A program made the position numbers and the translations under genes. Positions 14,850-24,165 of a DNA stretch of 64,000 nucleotides are shown here, piece after piece. The number at the start of each line of letters is the position of its first letter. The first letter of the stretch is position 1. This DNA is from Streptomyces canus (lineage in GTDB: Bacteria; Actinomycetota; Actinomycetes; Streptomycetales; Streptomycetaceae), in NCBI RefSeq assembly GCF_030815415.1, contig NZ_JAUSWW010000001.1, forward strand, positions 4,340,001 through 4,404,000, in the 5' to 3' direction. The notes beneath the pieces are model-generated. The model was not told the origin of the DNA and did not search any database. It saw only the letters and a program-made list of their open reading frames with translations.

Positions 14850-16100
14850 ATGACACCCTCCAGTTCCCCCTCCGAGCTGCGACGCACCCTGGGCGTGGGG
14901 GACGCCGTGGTCATCGGGCTCGGCTCCATGGTCGGGGCCGGCATCTTCGCCGCCCTGGCACCCGCGGCCCGCGCAGCCGGATCCGGGCTGCTGCTCGGGC
15001 TCGCGGTCGCCGCCGTGGTCGCCTACTGCAACGCCACCTCGTCGGCACGGCTGGCCGCGCTCTATCCCGCCTCCGGCGGCACGTATGTGTACGGGCGCGA
15101 GCGGCTCGGTCCGTTCTGGGGTTATCTCGCGGGCTGGTCGTTCGTGGTCGGAAAGACGGCCTCCTGTGCGGCGATGGCGCTCACCGTGGGCGCGTACGTC
15201 TGGCCGGAGCAGGCGCACGCCGTGGCGGTCGCGGCCGTAGTGGCGCTGACCGCGGTGAATTACGGCGGGGTTCAGAAGTCCGCCTGGCTGACGCGGGGAA
15301 TCGTGGCAGTCGTGCTGGCTGTCCTCGCTTCCGTGGTGGTCGTGTGTCTGGGATCCGGGGCGTCCGAGGCCGGGCGGCTGGACAGCGGGGCATCGGGCGG
15401 CCTGGGCGGAGTGCTGCAGGCCGCCGGTCTGTTGTTCTTCGCGTTCGCCGGGTACGCGCGGATCGCGACCCTCGGGGAAGAGGTACGGGATCCCGCGCGC
15501 ACCATCCCGCGTGCGATCCCGCTGGCTCTGGGCATCGCATTGGGCGTGTACGCGTGTGTGGCGGTGGCCGTCCTTTCTGTGCTGGGAGCGGAGGAACTGG
15601 GTCAGGCGGGCGCACCGCTGGCCGACGCGGTCCGTGCCGCAGGCGTGCCGGGGCTGGTGCCGGTTGTGCGGGTGGGTGCTGCTGTAGCTGCGCTGGGCTC
15701 GTTGCTCGCGCTGATCCTCGGTGTCTCTCGGACGACGCTGGCCATGGCCCGCGACCGTCATCTGCCCGGCGCGCTGGCGGAAGTGCACCCGCGATTCCAG
15801 GTGCCGCACCGGGCGGAGCTGGCCGTGGGCGCGGTGGTCGCGATTCTTGCCGCCACGGTGGATGTGCGGGGCGCGATCGGGTTCTCCTCCTTCGGTGTGC
15901 TGGCGTACTACGCGGTGGCCAACGCCTCGGCCTGGACGCTCGGTTCCGCTCCGACGGCACGGGTGGTGCCGGCGGTGGGGCTCCTCGGGTGCGTGGTGCT
16001 GGCGTTCGCGCTGCCGGGGGTTTCGGTGGCCGTGGGTGCGGGTGTGCTGGTGGTGGGTGTGGTGGCGTACGGCGTACGGCGGTGGATGGCGGCGCGGTGA
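14850..16100 (+). CDS. APC family amino acid permease
   Basis: The 416-residue polytopic membrane protein starts MTPSSSPSELRRTLGVGDAV, with the APC helix-1 motif GLGSMVGAGIFAAL that forms the substrate-binding unwound segment. FFAFAGYARIATLGEEVRDP is the TM6-7 consensus amphipathic region with a conserved Glu. About 12 helices are evident, and the length fits small APC permeases for cationic or neutral amino acids. The ATG at 14850 directly precedes the conserved N-terminus. It is alone, diverging from the GlsB-type gene. A 10-bp hairpin after the stop (16144-16171) may end transcription. Confidence 0.9.
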   Translation: MTPSSSPSELRRTLGVGDAVVIGLGSMVGAGIFAALAPAARAAGSGLLLGLAVAAVVAYCNATSSARLAALYPASGGTYVYGRERLGPFWGYLAGWSFVVGKTASCAAMALTVGAYVWPEQAHAVAVAAVVALTAVNYGGVQKSAWLTRGIVAVVLAVLASVVVVCLGSGASEAGRLDSGASGGLGGVLQAAGLLFFAFAGYARIATLGEEVRDPARTIPRAIPLALGIALGVYACVAVAVLSVLGAEELGQAGAPLADAVRAAGVPGLVPVVRVGAAVAALGSLLALILGVSRTTLAMARDRHLPGALAEVHPRFQVPHRAELAVGAVVAILAATVDVRGAIGFSSFGVLAYYAVANASAWTLGSAPTARVVPAVGLLGCVVLAFALPGVSVAVGAGVLVVGVVAYGVRRWMAAR

Positions 16101-16430
16101 AGCGGCGTACGCCGACGCACGAGGCGACCGTCCTTGCCGGACAGCACTTGGCGCCTACGTACGCCAAGTGCCCGTCAGGCCGCGTGTATACGGATGGCGG
16201 GCGCAGCGAGCTGCTGGGCGGATATGCCCGCACGGCAAACGCCGGTGTGGTGATGGGACTCGTGGGAAGTGCGGGCCCACGGGCGGGCGTTACTCATCCC
16301 GGCATTCCCCTGTGCCCGCAACTGCTCGTTCGCGGTCATGGGTTCATGATGCGGGCCGCCACTGACATTCGGGCGGCCCTGTGGACAACCGTCGGGCTGT
16401 GGAAAACCCTGTGCCGCATCGGCACTCGGC
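16101..16430. other. convergent intergenic region with hairpin and DnaA-box-like pair
   Basis: Between the permease and yccF there is no gene. It holds a hairpin (16144-16171) and, at 16380-16388 and 16398-16406, two sequences whose complements read TTGTCCACA and TTTTCCACA. The first equals the preferred Streptomyces DnaA box and the second differs by one base. They are 18 bp apart. The rest shows nothing. Confidence 0.55.
16144..16171. terminator. hairpin between permease and yccF genes
   Basis: GCACTTGGCG pairs perfectly with CGCCAAGTGC around an 8-nt loop, 44 bp after the permease stop. There is no T-tract, as is common in Streptomyces. Confidence 0.6.
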
Positions 16431-16826
16431 CTACCAGCGTGAGGAGAACGGCTGGTCGGTCGACACGATCTCGCGGCCCAGCGGAAGCAGCGAGACCGGG
16501 ATCAGCTTGAAGTTGGCGATGCCGAACGGGATACCGATGATCGTGACGCACAGCGCGATGCCGGTGACGATGTGGGCCAGGGCCAGCCACCAGCCCGCGA
16601 GGACCAGCCACAGGACGTTGCCGACGCAGGAGGGGGCGCCGGCGTCACGGCGTTCGACCGTCGTGTACCCGAAGGGCCACAGGGCGTAGACACCGATTCG
16701 GAAAGCGGCAATGCCGAAGGGGATGCCGATGATCGTGATGCAGAGCAGCACACCGGCGAGCAGATAGCCGAGGAACAGCCAGAAGCCGCTCAGGACGAGC
16801 CATATGACGTTCAGGATGGTTTTCAC
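16431..16826 (-). CDS. YccF domain-containing membrane protein
   Basis: The 131-residue protein contains two copies of the YccF motif: LLCITIIGIPFGIAAFRIGV and ALCVTIIGIPFGIANFKLIP, each with two hydrophobic segments. YccF proteins are small inner-membrane proteins of unknown function. The start (ATG at 16826) overlaps the stop of htpX by four bases (ATGA), so the two are translationally coupled and may act together in membrane stress. Confidence 0.92.
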   Translation of the reverse strand: MKTILNVIWLVLSGFWLFLGYLLAGVLLCITIIGIPFGIAAFRIGVYALWPFGYTTVERRDAGAPSCVGNVLWLVLAGWWLALAHIVTGIALCVTIIGIPFGIANFKLIPVSLLPLGREIVSTDQPFSSRW

Positions 16827-17686
16827 TGGTGGCGACCTGCCATCTTCTCAAGGCGGGCAATGCGGTCCGCCATCGGCGGGTGCGTGGAGAACATCTTCGG
16901 GAATCCCTGGCCCGGACGGAAGGGGTTCGCGATCATCATGTGGCTCGCGGTCTCGATACGCGGCTCCGGGGGCAACGGAAGCTGCTTGGTGCCCATCTCG
17001 AGCTTGCGCAGCGCGCTGGCCAGGGCCAGGGGGTCGCCGGTCAGCTGGGCGCCGGACGCGTCGGCCTCGTACTCCCGGGAGCGGCTGATGGCCAGTTGGA
17101 TGAGGCTCGCGGCGAGCGGGCCCAGGATCATGATGAGCAGCATGCCGAGGATGCCGGGGCCGTCGTCGTCGTTGGAGCGGCCGATGGGGATCAGCCAGGC
17201 GAAGTTGACCAGGAACATGATCACGGAGGCGAGGGCTCCGGCCACGGAAGAGATCAGGATGTCGCGGTTGTAGACATGGCTGAGCTCGTGGCCGATGACA
17301 CCGCGCAGTTCGCGCTCGTCGAGGATGCGCAGGATGCCGTCCGTGCAGCAGACTGCGGCGTTGCGCGGGTTGCGGCCCGTCGCGAAGGCGTTCGGGGCTT
17401 CCGTCGGGGAGATGTACAGGCGCGGCATGGGTTGGCGGGCCTGGGTGGAGAGTTCACGGACCATGCGGTAGAGCGCAGGGGCCTCGAACTCGCTGACCGG
17501 GCGGGCGCGCATCGCGCGTAGCGCCAGCTTGTCGCTGTTCCAGTACGCGTACGCGTTGGTCCCCAGGGCGATCAGGACCGCGACCACGAGCCCCATACGG
17601 CCGAAGAAACTGCCGATGACGATGATGAGTGCGGACAGTCCCCCGAGGAGTACTGCGGTCCTGAGCCCGTTGTGCCGGCGGTGCAC
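16823..17686 (-). CDS. htpX: membrane zinc metalloprotease HtpX
   Basis: The 287-residue M48 peptidase has two N-terminal membrane segments (GLSALIIVIGSFFGR, GLVVAVLIALGTNAYAY), the HELSH zinc motif at residues 133-137, a third ligand region SREYEADASG near residue 205, and a further hydrophobic hairpin (VAGALASVIMFLV). HtpX degrades misfolded membrane proteins, with FtsH in E. coli. I use GTG at 17686, which has GGAGGG eight bases upstream; longer frames lack homologous sequence. yccF is coupled downstream. In S. coelicolor htpX also neighbours the nuo2 cluster. Confidence 0.93.
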   Translation of the reverse strand: MHRRHNGLRTAVLLGGLSALIIVIGSFFGRMGLVVAVLIALGTNAYAYWNSDKLALRAMRARPVSEFEAPALYRMVRELSTQARQPMPRLYISPTEAPNAFATGRNPRNAAVCCTDGILRILDERELRGVIGHELSHVYNRDILISSVAGALASVIMFLVNFAWLIPIGRSNDDDGPGILGMLLIMILGPLAASLIQLAISRSREYEADASGAQLTGDPLALASALRKLEMGTKQLPLPPEPRIETASHMMIANPFRPGQGFPKMFSTHPPMADRIARLEKMAGRHQ

Positions 17687-17871
17687 GGTACGCCCTCCAA
17701 GTCGTGCAGCAGGGGAACCCTTTGCGTGCTGATCTGCGGTCCTTCTGGTGTCACCACCAGTGGACCCTCCTGTTCTTGTCAACGCCAGGCGAGAGCAGCT
17801 AGTTCCCTTGTGCGTACGGAGGCGGACGTGGGCCGTCCGGGTGAGGGCTCGGAAGTTGTCCGGCCGTGGGC

Positions 17872-19404
17872 TCAGAAGAGGCCGGTGTCGGTGAAGCGCA
17901 GGATCAGCTGGGGCGCGCCCGACAGGGCGATTCCGAGGACGCCGGTGAGGGCGATGGCCGCGGTGAGCGGGGCCGGGATCCGGTGCCGTGCGGGTTCGCC
18001 TTCTGGGGCGCGGAACAGCAGGGCCGTCCACTGGAGGTAGTAGAACAGCGCGATCACGACGTTGGCGGCCATGACCACGGCGAGCCAGCCGAGGCCCGCG
18101 TCGACGGCCGCGGAGAAGACGGTGACCTTCGCGAAGAGGCCGATGATGCCCGGCGGCAGTCCGGCGAGGCAGAGCAGGAAGAAGGCCAGGAGGAGGGCGG
18201 CCAGGGGGTTCGAGGCGTACAGGCCGCGGTAGTCGGTGAGGCGGTTGAGGGCTCTCGTACGGCCGACCAGGGCCGCCACCGCGAAGGCACCGAGGTTCAC
18301 GGCGGCGTACATGAGGGCGTAGGCGACGGTGGAGCCGACGGAGCGTTCGGCGTCGTCGGAGTACGCGGCGGCGGCGATCGGCACGAGGAGGTAGCCGGCC
18401 TGGCCGACGGAGGACCAGGCGAGCAGCCGTACGGCGCTGTACGCACGCGTGGCCTGCTGTCGGAGGGCGCCGACGTTACCGACGGTCATGGTGAGGGCGG
18501 CCAGTGCCGCGAGCGCCGGGCCCCAGACGTCGGCGTACGACGGGAGGGCGACGACCGTGACGAGGATCAGGCCTGAGAAGCCGACCGCCTTGCCGACGAC
18601 CGACAAGTAGGCGGCGATGGGGAGCGGCGCCCCTACGTAGGTGTCCGGGACCCAGAAGTGGAAGGGGACGGCGGCCGTCTTGAAGGCGAAGCCGACGAGG
18701 GTGAGGACGACGCCGGTCTGGGCGAGGGTGTGAAGCTGGCCGTCGACGTTCTGGATGCGGTCGGCGATCTGGGTCAGGTAGAGGGTGCCGGTGGAGGCGT
18801 ACACGAAGCTGATGCCCATGAGGCTGACCGCGGTCGCGGTGACCGAGGACAGGAAGAACTTCAGGGCCGCTTCGGAGGACTTGCGGTCGCCGTGGCGCAG
18901 GCCGACGAGGGCGAAGGCCGGCAGGGAGGCGACCTCCAGGGCGACGATCAGGGTCGCCAGGTCGCGCGAGGCGGGCAGGAGGGCGGCACCGGCGGCGGAG
19001 GAGAGCAGCAGGAACCAGTACTCCCCTTCGGGGAGTCCTTTGTCGGCGTCCTTGAGGGCGGTGACGGACAGGAGCGCTGTCAGCAACGCTCCCCCGAGCA
19101 CCAGGAGCTGCAGGACGAGGGTGAAGCGGTCCGCGGTGTAGCTGCAGACGTCGGGAGCGCCGGTCAGGCAGAAGGTGGCGCGGTCGCCGTCCAGGAGGGG
19201 CAGCAGCATCGCCGTGGAGGCGGCGAGACCCGCGACGGACAGCCAGCCGAGCAGCGCCTTCTTGTGGTCGCCGATGAAGAGGTCCGCGACGAGGGCGACG
19301 AGGCCGACGACCGCCGCGATGGTGGGCGGTGCGATGGCGAGCCAGTCGACGGACTGGACGAGGTTCGCGGCCATCGGCTGGGCCATGGAGGCCAGGGAGC
19401 TCAT
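17872..19404 (-). CDS. nuoN: NADH-quinone oxidoreductase subunit N
   Basis: NuoN is one of three Mrp-antiporter-like proton-pumping subunits of the complex I membrane arm. The 510-residue protein has about 14 helices. It carries a conserved Glu in IVALEVASLPAFALVGLRHG (TM5), a Lys in GFAFKTAAVPFHFWVPDTYV (TM7) and AWSSVGQAGYLL. The ATG at 19404 overlaps the nuoM stop by four bases. It is the last gene of the nuoABCHIJKLMN run; a gap of 185 bp then separates it from htpX. Confidence 0.95.
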   Translation of the reverse strand: MSSLASMAQPMAANLVQSVDWLAIAPPTIAAVVGLVALVADLFIGDHKKALLGWLSVAGLAASTAMLLPLLDGDRATFCLTGAPDVCSYTADRFTLVLQLLVLGGALLTALLSVTALKDADKGLPEGEYWFLLLSSAAGAALLPASRDLATLIVALEVASLPAFALVGLRHGDRKSSEAALKFFLSSVTATAVSLMGISFVYASTGTLYLTQIADRIQNVDGQLHTLAQTGVVLTLVGFAFKTAAVPFHFWVPDTYVGAPLPIAAYLSVVGKAVGFSGLILVTVVALPSYADVWGPALAALAALTMTVGNVGALRQQATRAYSAVRLLAWSSVGQAGYLLVPIAAAAYSDDAERSVGSTVAYALMYAAVNLGAFAVAALVGRTRALNRLTDYRGLYASNPLAALLLAFFLLCLAGLPPGIIGLFAKVTVFSAAVDAGLGWLAVVMAANVVIALFYYLQWTALLFRAPEGEPARHRIPAPLTAAIALTGVLGIALSGAPQLILRFTDTGLF

Positions 19405-20984
19405 CGGGTGCCTCCTGCGAGCAGCTGCTGTACGGCCGGGTCGGTCAGACCGAGGAGGGCCTTCGGCCATAGGCCGGCCACGACGGTGAGGGCGACGAGC
19501 GGCGTCCAGGCCGCGAACTCGTACGTGTGGACGTCGGCGAGTTTCGGGGCGTCCGGCGGTACGGCGCCCATGCAGACGCGGCGGACCACGACGAGGAGGT
19601 AGGCGGCCGTGAGGAGGGTGCCGAAGGCCGCGATCGCCATGAACGTGAGGAACGCCGGGCGGCTGAGGCCCTCTGCGGGGTCGAACGCACCGAACAGCGC
19701 CAGCATCTCGCCCCAGAACCCGGCGAGGCCCGGCAGTCCGAGGGAGGCGACCGCGGCGAACGCGAGCAGGCCGCCGAGGCGCGGGGCCTTGCCGTACAGC
19801 GCGGCGCCGGTCTGCTCGGCGAGGGCGTCGAGGTCGGTGCTGCCCGTACGGTCCTTCAGCGCGCCGACCAGGAAGAACAGGAGGCCGGTGATGAGGCCGT
19901 GGGCGATGTTGGCGAACAGGGCGCCGTTCACACCGGTCGGGGTCATCGTGGCGATGCCGAGCAGGACGAAGCCCATGTGGCCGACGGACGAGTAGGCGAT
20001 GAGGCGCTTGAGGTCGCCCTTCGCGCCCTGCTTGGCGAGGGCGAGGCAGGCCAGGGATCCGTAGATGATGCCGACGACGGCGAAGGCTGCGAGGTAGGGC
20101 GCGAAGTCGCGGAAACCGTCCGGCGCGACGGGGAGGAGGATCCGGACGAACCCGTACGTACCCATCTTCAGCATGACGCCGGCCAGCAGGACCGAGCCGA
20201 CGGTCGGCGCGGCGGTGTGGGCGTCGGGCAGCCAGCTGTGCAGGGGCCACATCGGGGTCTTCACCGCGAGCCCGATCCCGATCGCCAGAACCGCGATGAC
20301 CTGCACGGATGAGGTGAGGGACCGGCCGTTGTCAGTGGCGAGTGCCACCATGTCGAATGTGCCCGCCTTGATCCCGATCAGGAGCAGGCCGAGCAGCATG
20401 ACGACCGAACCGAGCAGCGTGTAGAGGATGAACCGCCAGGCGGCCTGGGTCCTGCCCTCGCCGCCCCAGCGGGCGATGAGGAAGTACATCGGGATGAGCA
20501 CCATCTCGAACGCGAGGAAGAACAGCAGCAGATCGAGGACGGCGAAGGTCGCGAGCGTGCCGGACTCGAGGACGAGCAGCATCGCGACGAAGGCCTTCGG
20601 GGTCGGGCCCGCGGGCATCTTGAAGTACGAGTAGAGCGCGCAGAGGAAGGTCAGCAGCGCGGTCAGGACCAGAAGGGGGAGGGAGATGCCGTCGATGCCG
20701 AGGTGGATCCGCACGTCGAGTGCGGGGATCCAGCTGATGTCGGTCGTAGCCTGCATCTGCTGTGCCTTGACCGGGGTGTCGTGGTCGAAGCCGAGCGCGA
20801 GGACGATCGCGGCGATGAGAACCACGCCGGTCACGGTCACGCCGTGCCGCAGCACCGCCTGTTCGGGCGACTTCCCCTTCAGTCCCGGCGGGGCCGGCAG
20901 GAGAGCGGCGACCGCGCCGAGGAGCGGGCCGACGACGAGGAATGCCAGAAGGAACTGCATCACGGACTCGTTGATATCGATCAC
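19401..20984 (-). CDS. nuoM: NADH-quinone oxidoreductase subunit M
   Basis: NuoM is an antiporter-like subunit of the complex I membrane arm. The 527-residue protein has FLAFEMVLIPMYFLIARWGG with the TM5 glutamate, GLAVKTPMWPLHSWLPDAHT with the TM7 lysine, and AYSSVGHMGFVLLGI. Length matches the family. It overlaps nuoN by four bases and starts 6 bp after nuoL, so the subunits are translated from one polycistronic message. Confidence 0.96.
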   Translation of the reverse strand: MIDINESVMQFLLAFLVVGPLLGAVAALLPAPPGLKGKSPEQAVLRHGVTVTGVVLIAAIVLALGFDHDTPVKAQQMQATTDISWIPALDVRIHLGIDGISLPLLVLTALLTFLCALYSYFKMPAGPTPKAFVAMLLVLESGTLATFAVLDLLLFFLAFEMVLIPMYFLIARWGGEGRTQAAWRFILYTLLGSVVMLLGLLLIGIKAGTFDMVALATDNGRSLTSSVQVIAVLAIGIGLAVKTPMWPLHSWLPDAHTAAPTVGSVLLAGVMLKMGTYGFVRILLPVAPDGFRDFAPYLAAFAVVGIIYGSLACLALAKQGAKGDLKRLIAYSSVGHMGFVLLGIATMTPTGVNGALFANIAHGLITGLLFFLVGALKDRTGSTDLDALAEQTGAALYGKAPRLGGLLAFAAVASLGLPGLAGFWGEMLALFGAFDPAEGLSRPAFLTFMAIAAFGTLLTAAYLLVVVRRVCMGAVPPDAPKLADVHTYEFAAWTPLVALTVVAGLWPKALLGLTDPAVQQLLAGGTR

Positions 20985-20990
20985 GCCTGC

Positions 20991-22985
20991 TCACGCTCCC
21001 GTGGCGACGAGGACGGCGGCGACCACCAGGACGACGGTGCCGGCGAGCAGCGCGCTCACATAGGTCTGCACATTTCCTGTCTGGGCACGCCGTACGACCG
21101 TGCCCAGCAGACGGGGTAGAGCGCCCGCGCCTCGTACGTAGGTCTCGACGACCTCGCGGTCGAGGAATCGGACGAGGGTGGCACCGGCCTGGACCGGGCG
21201 GACGAAGAGGGTCGAGTACACGGCGTCGAGGTGGAAGCCGACTGCCGCGTGCCGGTGCAGCGGGCCGAGCAGGAGGCGGCCCGGGTCCGAGGGGTCGGGT
21301 GCGTAGGCCACGTCTCCGTACGCGGGCTCGTGGCTGGCGATGGCCTCGGCCTCGACGAGTCCGGCGTCACCGTCCGGATGGGCGGCGACCGCACCCAGCG
21401 GGACGCGGGCGGCGAACGCGGTGGTGCGCCGCCAGGCGGCGTAGGTCACGATGCCGCCGACCAGGGCGACTCCGGTGCCGACGACGGACGTGGTGAGGGT
21501 CGGGGCGAGGGCGTTGCCGTCGAACCAGTCCGGGAGCACGCGGTAGGCGAGTGCGCCGACGGCGAGGGACGGGATCGCGAGAACCCACAGGACCGTGGTC
21601 ATGGTGAGCGGCTGGCGGCCGTGGTCGGGGGCCTCCGCACCCCGGCCGTGGAAGGCCAGCAGCCACAGACGCGTCGCGTACGCCGCGGTGAGCAGGGCCG
21701 TGAGCAGACCGGCGACGAGGACGAGCCAGCCGGCGGCGCCGGGGACGTGCTCGGTGTGGCCGGTGGCGACGTGCTCGGCGGCGCCGAGGACGGACTCCTT
21801 GGAGAAGAAGCCGCTGAAGGGCGGGATCGCGGCGAGCGCGAGGAGCGCCACGGTCATCGTCCAGAAGGCGTCCGGCACGCGGTCGCGGAGGTGGCCCATG
21901 CGGGACATGGCGGCCAGCGAGTTGGTGCCGGCGGCGTGGATGACCACGCCGGCCGCGAGGAACAGCAGCGCTTTGAAGGCGCCGTGCGACAGGAGGTGGA
22001 AGACGGCGGCACCGCGGTCGCCGACGGCGAGGGCGCCGGTCATGTAGCCGAGTTGGCCGATCGTCGAGTAGGCGAGGACGCGCTTGATGTCGTCCTGGGC
22101 GAGTGCGGCGAGCGCCGAGCCGACCATCGTGACGGCGGCCATCACGGCGAGGACCGTCATTGCGGCCCGCGAGGCCTCGAAGACCGGGAGGAGACGGGCG
22201 ATGAAGTAGACACCGGCGGCGACCATGGTCGCGGCGTGGATGAGCGCGGAGACGGGCGTCGGGCCCGCCATCGCGTCCGGGAGCCAGGTGTGCAGCGGGA
22301 ACTGCGCCGACTTTCCGGCCACGCCCGCCAGGAGCAGCAGGGCGATCAGGGTCGGGTGGTCGAGCCCGTCGTGCGCGACGGCGCCGAGGACCTTCGTGAT
22401 GCGGAAGGAGCCGGCGTCGGTGGCGAGCGCGAACAGGCCGATGAGGAACGGGACATCGCCGAGCTTGGTGACCAGGAAGGCCTTGATGGAGGCGGCGCGG
22501 GCCTCCGGGGTCTCCCAGTAGTGGCCGACCAGGAAGTACGAGCAGATGCCCATGATCTCCCAGCCCACCAGCAGCACCATCAGGTCGCCGGAGTAGACGA
22601 CGAGGAGCATCGCGGCGGTGAAGAGGGAGACGAGGGCGGCGTAGGAGGGGTAGCGCGGGTCGTCGCGCAGGTAGCCCGTCGAGTAGATCTGCACGCAGGT
22701 GGCGACGAGGCCGACGAGCACGGCGACCAGGGCGGCGAAGCCGTCGATGTGCAGGGCGAGTTCGATGGGGATCGAGCCGGTGGGCGTGAGCTCGGTGGCG
22801 GCGTTCACGGCCTCGTCGCCGCCCTGGCGTACGGCGACCACGGCGGCCAGTACGAGGGAGGTGAGCGCCGGCAGGACGGCGAGCGGACGGACGAAGCCGG
22901 GGGCCGTACGGCCCAGGAGCAGGCCGGCGGCCGCGCCCAGGAACGGAAGGAGGGGGACGAGGACGGCGAGGGTGGTGGTGGTCAC
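20991..22985 (-). CDS. nuoL: NADH-quinone oxidoreductase subunit L
   Basis: NuoL is the distal antiporter-like subunit with the lateral helix HL. The 664-residue protein shows VGWEIMGICSYFLVGHYWET with the TM5 Glu, GVAGKSAQFPLHTWLPDAMA with the TM7 Lys, and a long C-terminal extension after the antiporter core (VGFHLDAVYSTLFVRPVQAG). The ATG at 22985 overlaps the nuoK stop by four bases. A valine/alanine-rich final helix closes the protein. Confidence 0.96.
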   Translation of the reverse strand: MTTTTLAVLVPLLPFLGAAAGLLLGRTAPGFVRPLAVLPALTSLVLAAVVAVRQGGDEAVNAATELTPTGSIPIELALHIDGFAALVAVLVGLVATCVQIYSTGYLRDDPRYPSYAALVSLFTAAMLLVVYSGDLMVLLVGWEIMGICSYFLVGHYWETPEARAASIKAFLVTKLGDVPFLIGLFALATDAGSFRITKVLGAVAHDGLDHPTLIALLLLAGVAGKSAQFPLHTWLPDAMAGPTPVSALIHAATMVAAGVYFIARLLPVFEASRAAMTVLAVMAAVTMVGSALAALAQDDIKRVLAYSTIGQLGYMTGALAVGDRGAAVFHLLSHGAFKALLFLAAGVVIHAAGTNSLAAMSRMGHLRDRVPDAFWTMTVALLALAAIPPFSGFFSKESVLGAAEHVATGHTEHVPGAAGWLVLVAGLLTALLTAAYATRLWLLAFHGRGAEAPDHGRQPLTMTTVLWVLAIPSLAVGALAYRVLPDWFDGNALAPTLTTSVVGTGVALVGGIVTYAAWRRTTAFAARVPLGAVAAHPDGDAGLVEAEAIASHEPAYGDVAYAPDPSDPGRLLLGPLHRHAAVGFHLDAVYSTLFVRPVQAGATLVRFLDREVVETYVRGAGALPRLLGTVVRRAQTGNVQTYVSALLAGTVVLVVAAVLVATGA

Positions 22986-23365
22986 GCGGTGGCCTCAGCC
23001 TTCTCGGCCGCGGGGGTGTCGGAGTCGTCGGCGTGGTCGGGCTCGTGGCCCTCGGCGGTGTCGCGGAGTCTGTCGATGTCCGAGGTGCCGCGGTTGCGGT
23101 GCACGGCGAGGACGATCGCCAGTCCGATGCCGATCTCGGCGGCGGCGATGGCGATGGTGAACAGGGTCAGGGCCTGGCCGGAGTGGAGGGTCTCCTCGGC
23201 GGTCCTGCTGAGCCAGACGTCGAAGGCGACCAGGTTGAGGTTGACGGCGTTGAGCATCAGCTCGACCGACATCAGGACCAGGATCGCGTTGCGGCGCGCG
23301 AGGACGCCGTACAGGCCGGTGCAGAACAGGAGGGCGGAGAGTACGGCGGGATAGGCGAGGTGCAT
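22982..23365 (-). CDS. nuoK: NADH-quinone oxidoreductase subunit K
   Basis: NuoK is the small three-helix membrane subunit with conserved glutamates in the E-channel, visible in VLMSVELMLNAVNLNLVAF (TM2) and IAIAAAEIGIGLAIV (TM3). At 127 residues it is longer than the usual ~100: the last ~30 residues (RLRDTAEGHEPDHADDSDTP...) form a charged, disordered tail. It overlaps nuoJ by one base and nuoL by four. Confidence 0.95.
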   Translation of the reverse strand: MHLAYPAVLSALLFCTGLYGVLARRNAILVLMSVELMLNAVNLNLVAFDVWLSRTAEETLHSGQALTLFTIAIAAAEIGIGLAIVLAVHRNRGTSDIDRLRDTAEGHEPDHADDSDTPAAEKAEATA

Positions 23366-24165
23366 CAGCGGGCGCCTTCCTGCTCGGCCGGGGTGCCGGG
23401 CTCGGCCGGAGTGGTGTGCTCGGCGGGGGCGCTGGGCTCGGGCGGTTCGGTTCGCTCGACCGGCCTGTTTCGCCCGATCGGGTGATTACGGGAATTCGGT
23501 GCGGATGGGGAACTACCGGTCGTGGTCCGGGAGTTCACAGGGGGAGAGCTCGACTCCGCCTTCGCCTTGCGGGACAGGACGATCGCGCCGACCAGTGCGG
23601 CGAGGAGGAGGACGGAGAGGGCCTCGAAGGGGAGGACCCAGTTCTGGAAGAGGCTCGCTCCGGTGGCCTCGGTGGAGCCGGCGGCGGGGCCGTCCAGGTC
23701 GATCCAGGTCGCGCGGAAAGCGTCGACGACGACCCACACCAGGGCGGCGGCCGAGGCGCCAGCGACTGTGAGGGCCGCCCAGCGGTTGCCGGAGTCGGCG
23801 TCCGGGGAGCGGCCGATGGGCGCCTTGGTGAGCATCAGACCGAAGAGGAGGAGTACGACAACGGAACCCACGTAGATGAGGACCTGCACCCAGGCGATGA
23901 ACTCCGCGGTGAGCAGGAGGTATTCGACGGCGAGACCGCCGAGGGTCACCACCAGCCACAGGGCGGCGTGCACCAGCTGCCGGGTGGTGACGGTGACGAG
24001 GGCGGCCCCGAAGGTGACCAGGCCGACGAGGAGGAAGGCGATCTCGACGCCGGTCGGCGAGAGGAACCCGTGGGTTTCGGTGGCGGCGGCGATGACAGTG
24101 GCGTGAGCTTTGGCCGGCGTCGCGTGCGCCGTGGTGGCCGTGGCGAGGGCTGCGGCGAGGGTCAT
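23365..24165 (-). CDS. nuoJ: NADH-quinone oxidoreductase subunit J
   Basis: NuoJ is a membrane subunit whose TM3 π-bulge helps couple quinone reduction to pumping. The 266-residue protein has five helices with GGLAVEYLLLTAEFIAWVQV and LIYVGSVVVLLLFGLMLTKA, typical of the family. A Ser/Pro/Glu-rich C-terminal tail of about 65 residues follows the last helix, another instance of disordered tails in this cluster. It shares one base with nuoK and four with nuoI. Confidence 0.94.
   Translation of the reverse strand: MTLAAALATATTAHATPAKAHATVIAAATETHGFLSPTGVEIAFLLVGLVTFGAALVTVTTRQLVHAALWLVVTLGGLAVEYLLLTAEFIAWVQVLIYVGSVVVLLLFGLMLTKAPIGRSPDADSGNRWAALTVAGASAAALVWVVVDAFRATWIDLDGPAAGSTEATGASLFQNWVLPFEALSVLLLAALVGAIVLSRKAKAESSSPPVNSRTTTGSSPSAPNSRNHPIGRNRPVERTEPPEPSAPAEHTTPAEPGTPAEQEGAR

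Noticed and set aside
16380..16406. Chromosomal replication origin
   Set aside because: Only two box-like sites occur and no dnaA, dnaN or AT-rich unwinding region is near.
16101..16430. Short coding frames between permease and yccF
   Set aside because: No frame has a ribosome site or recognisable protein pattern, and the convergent orientation explains the gap.
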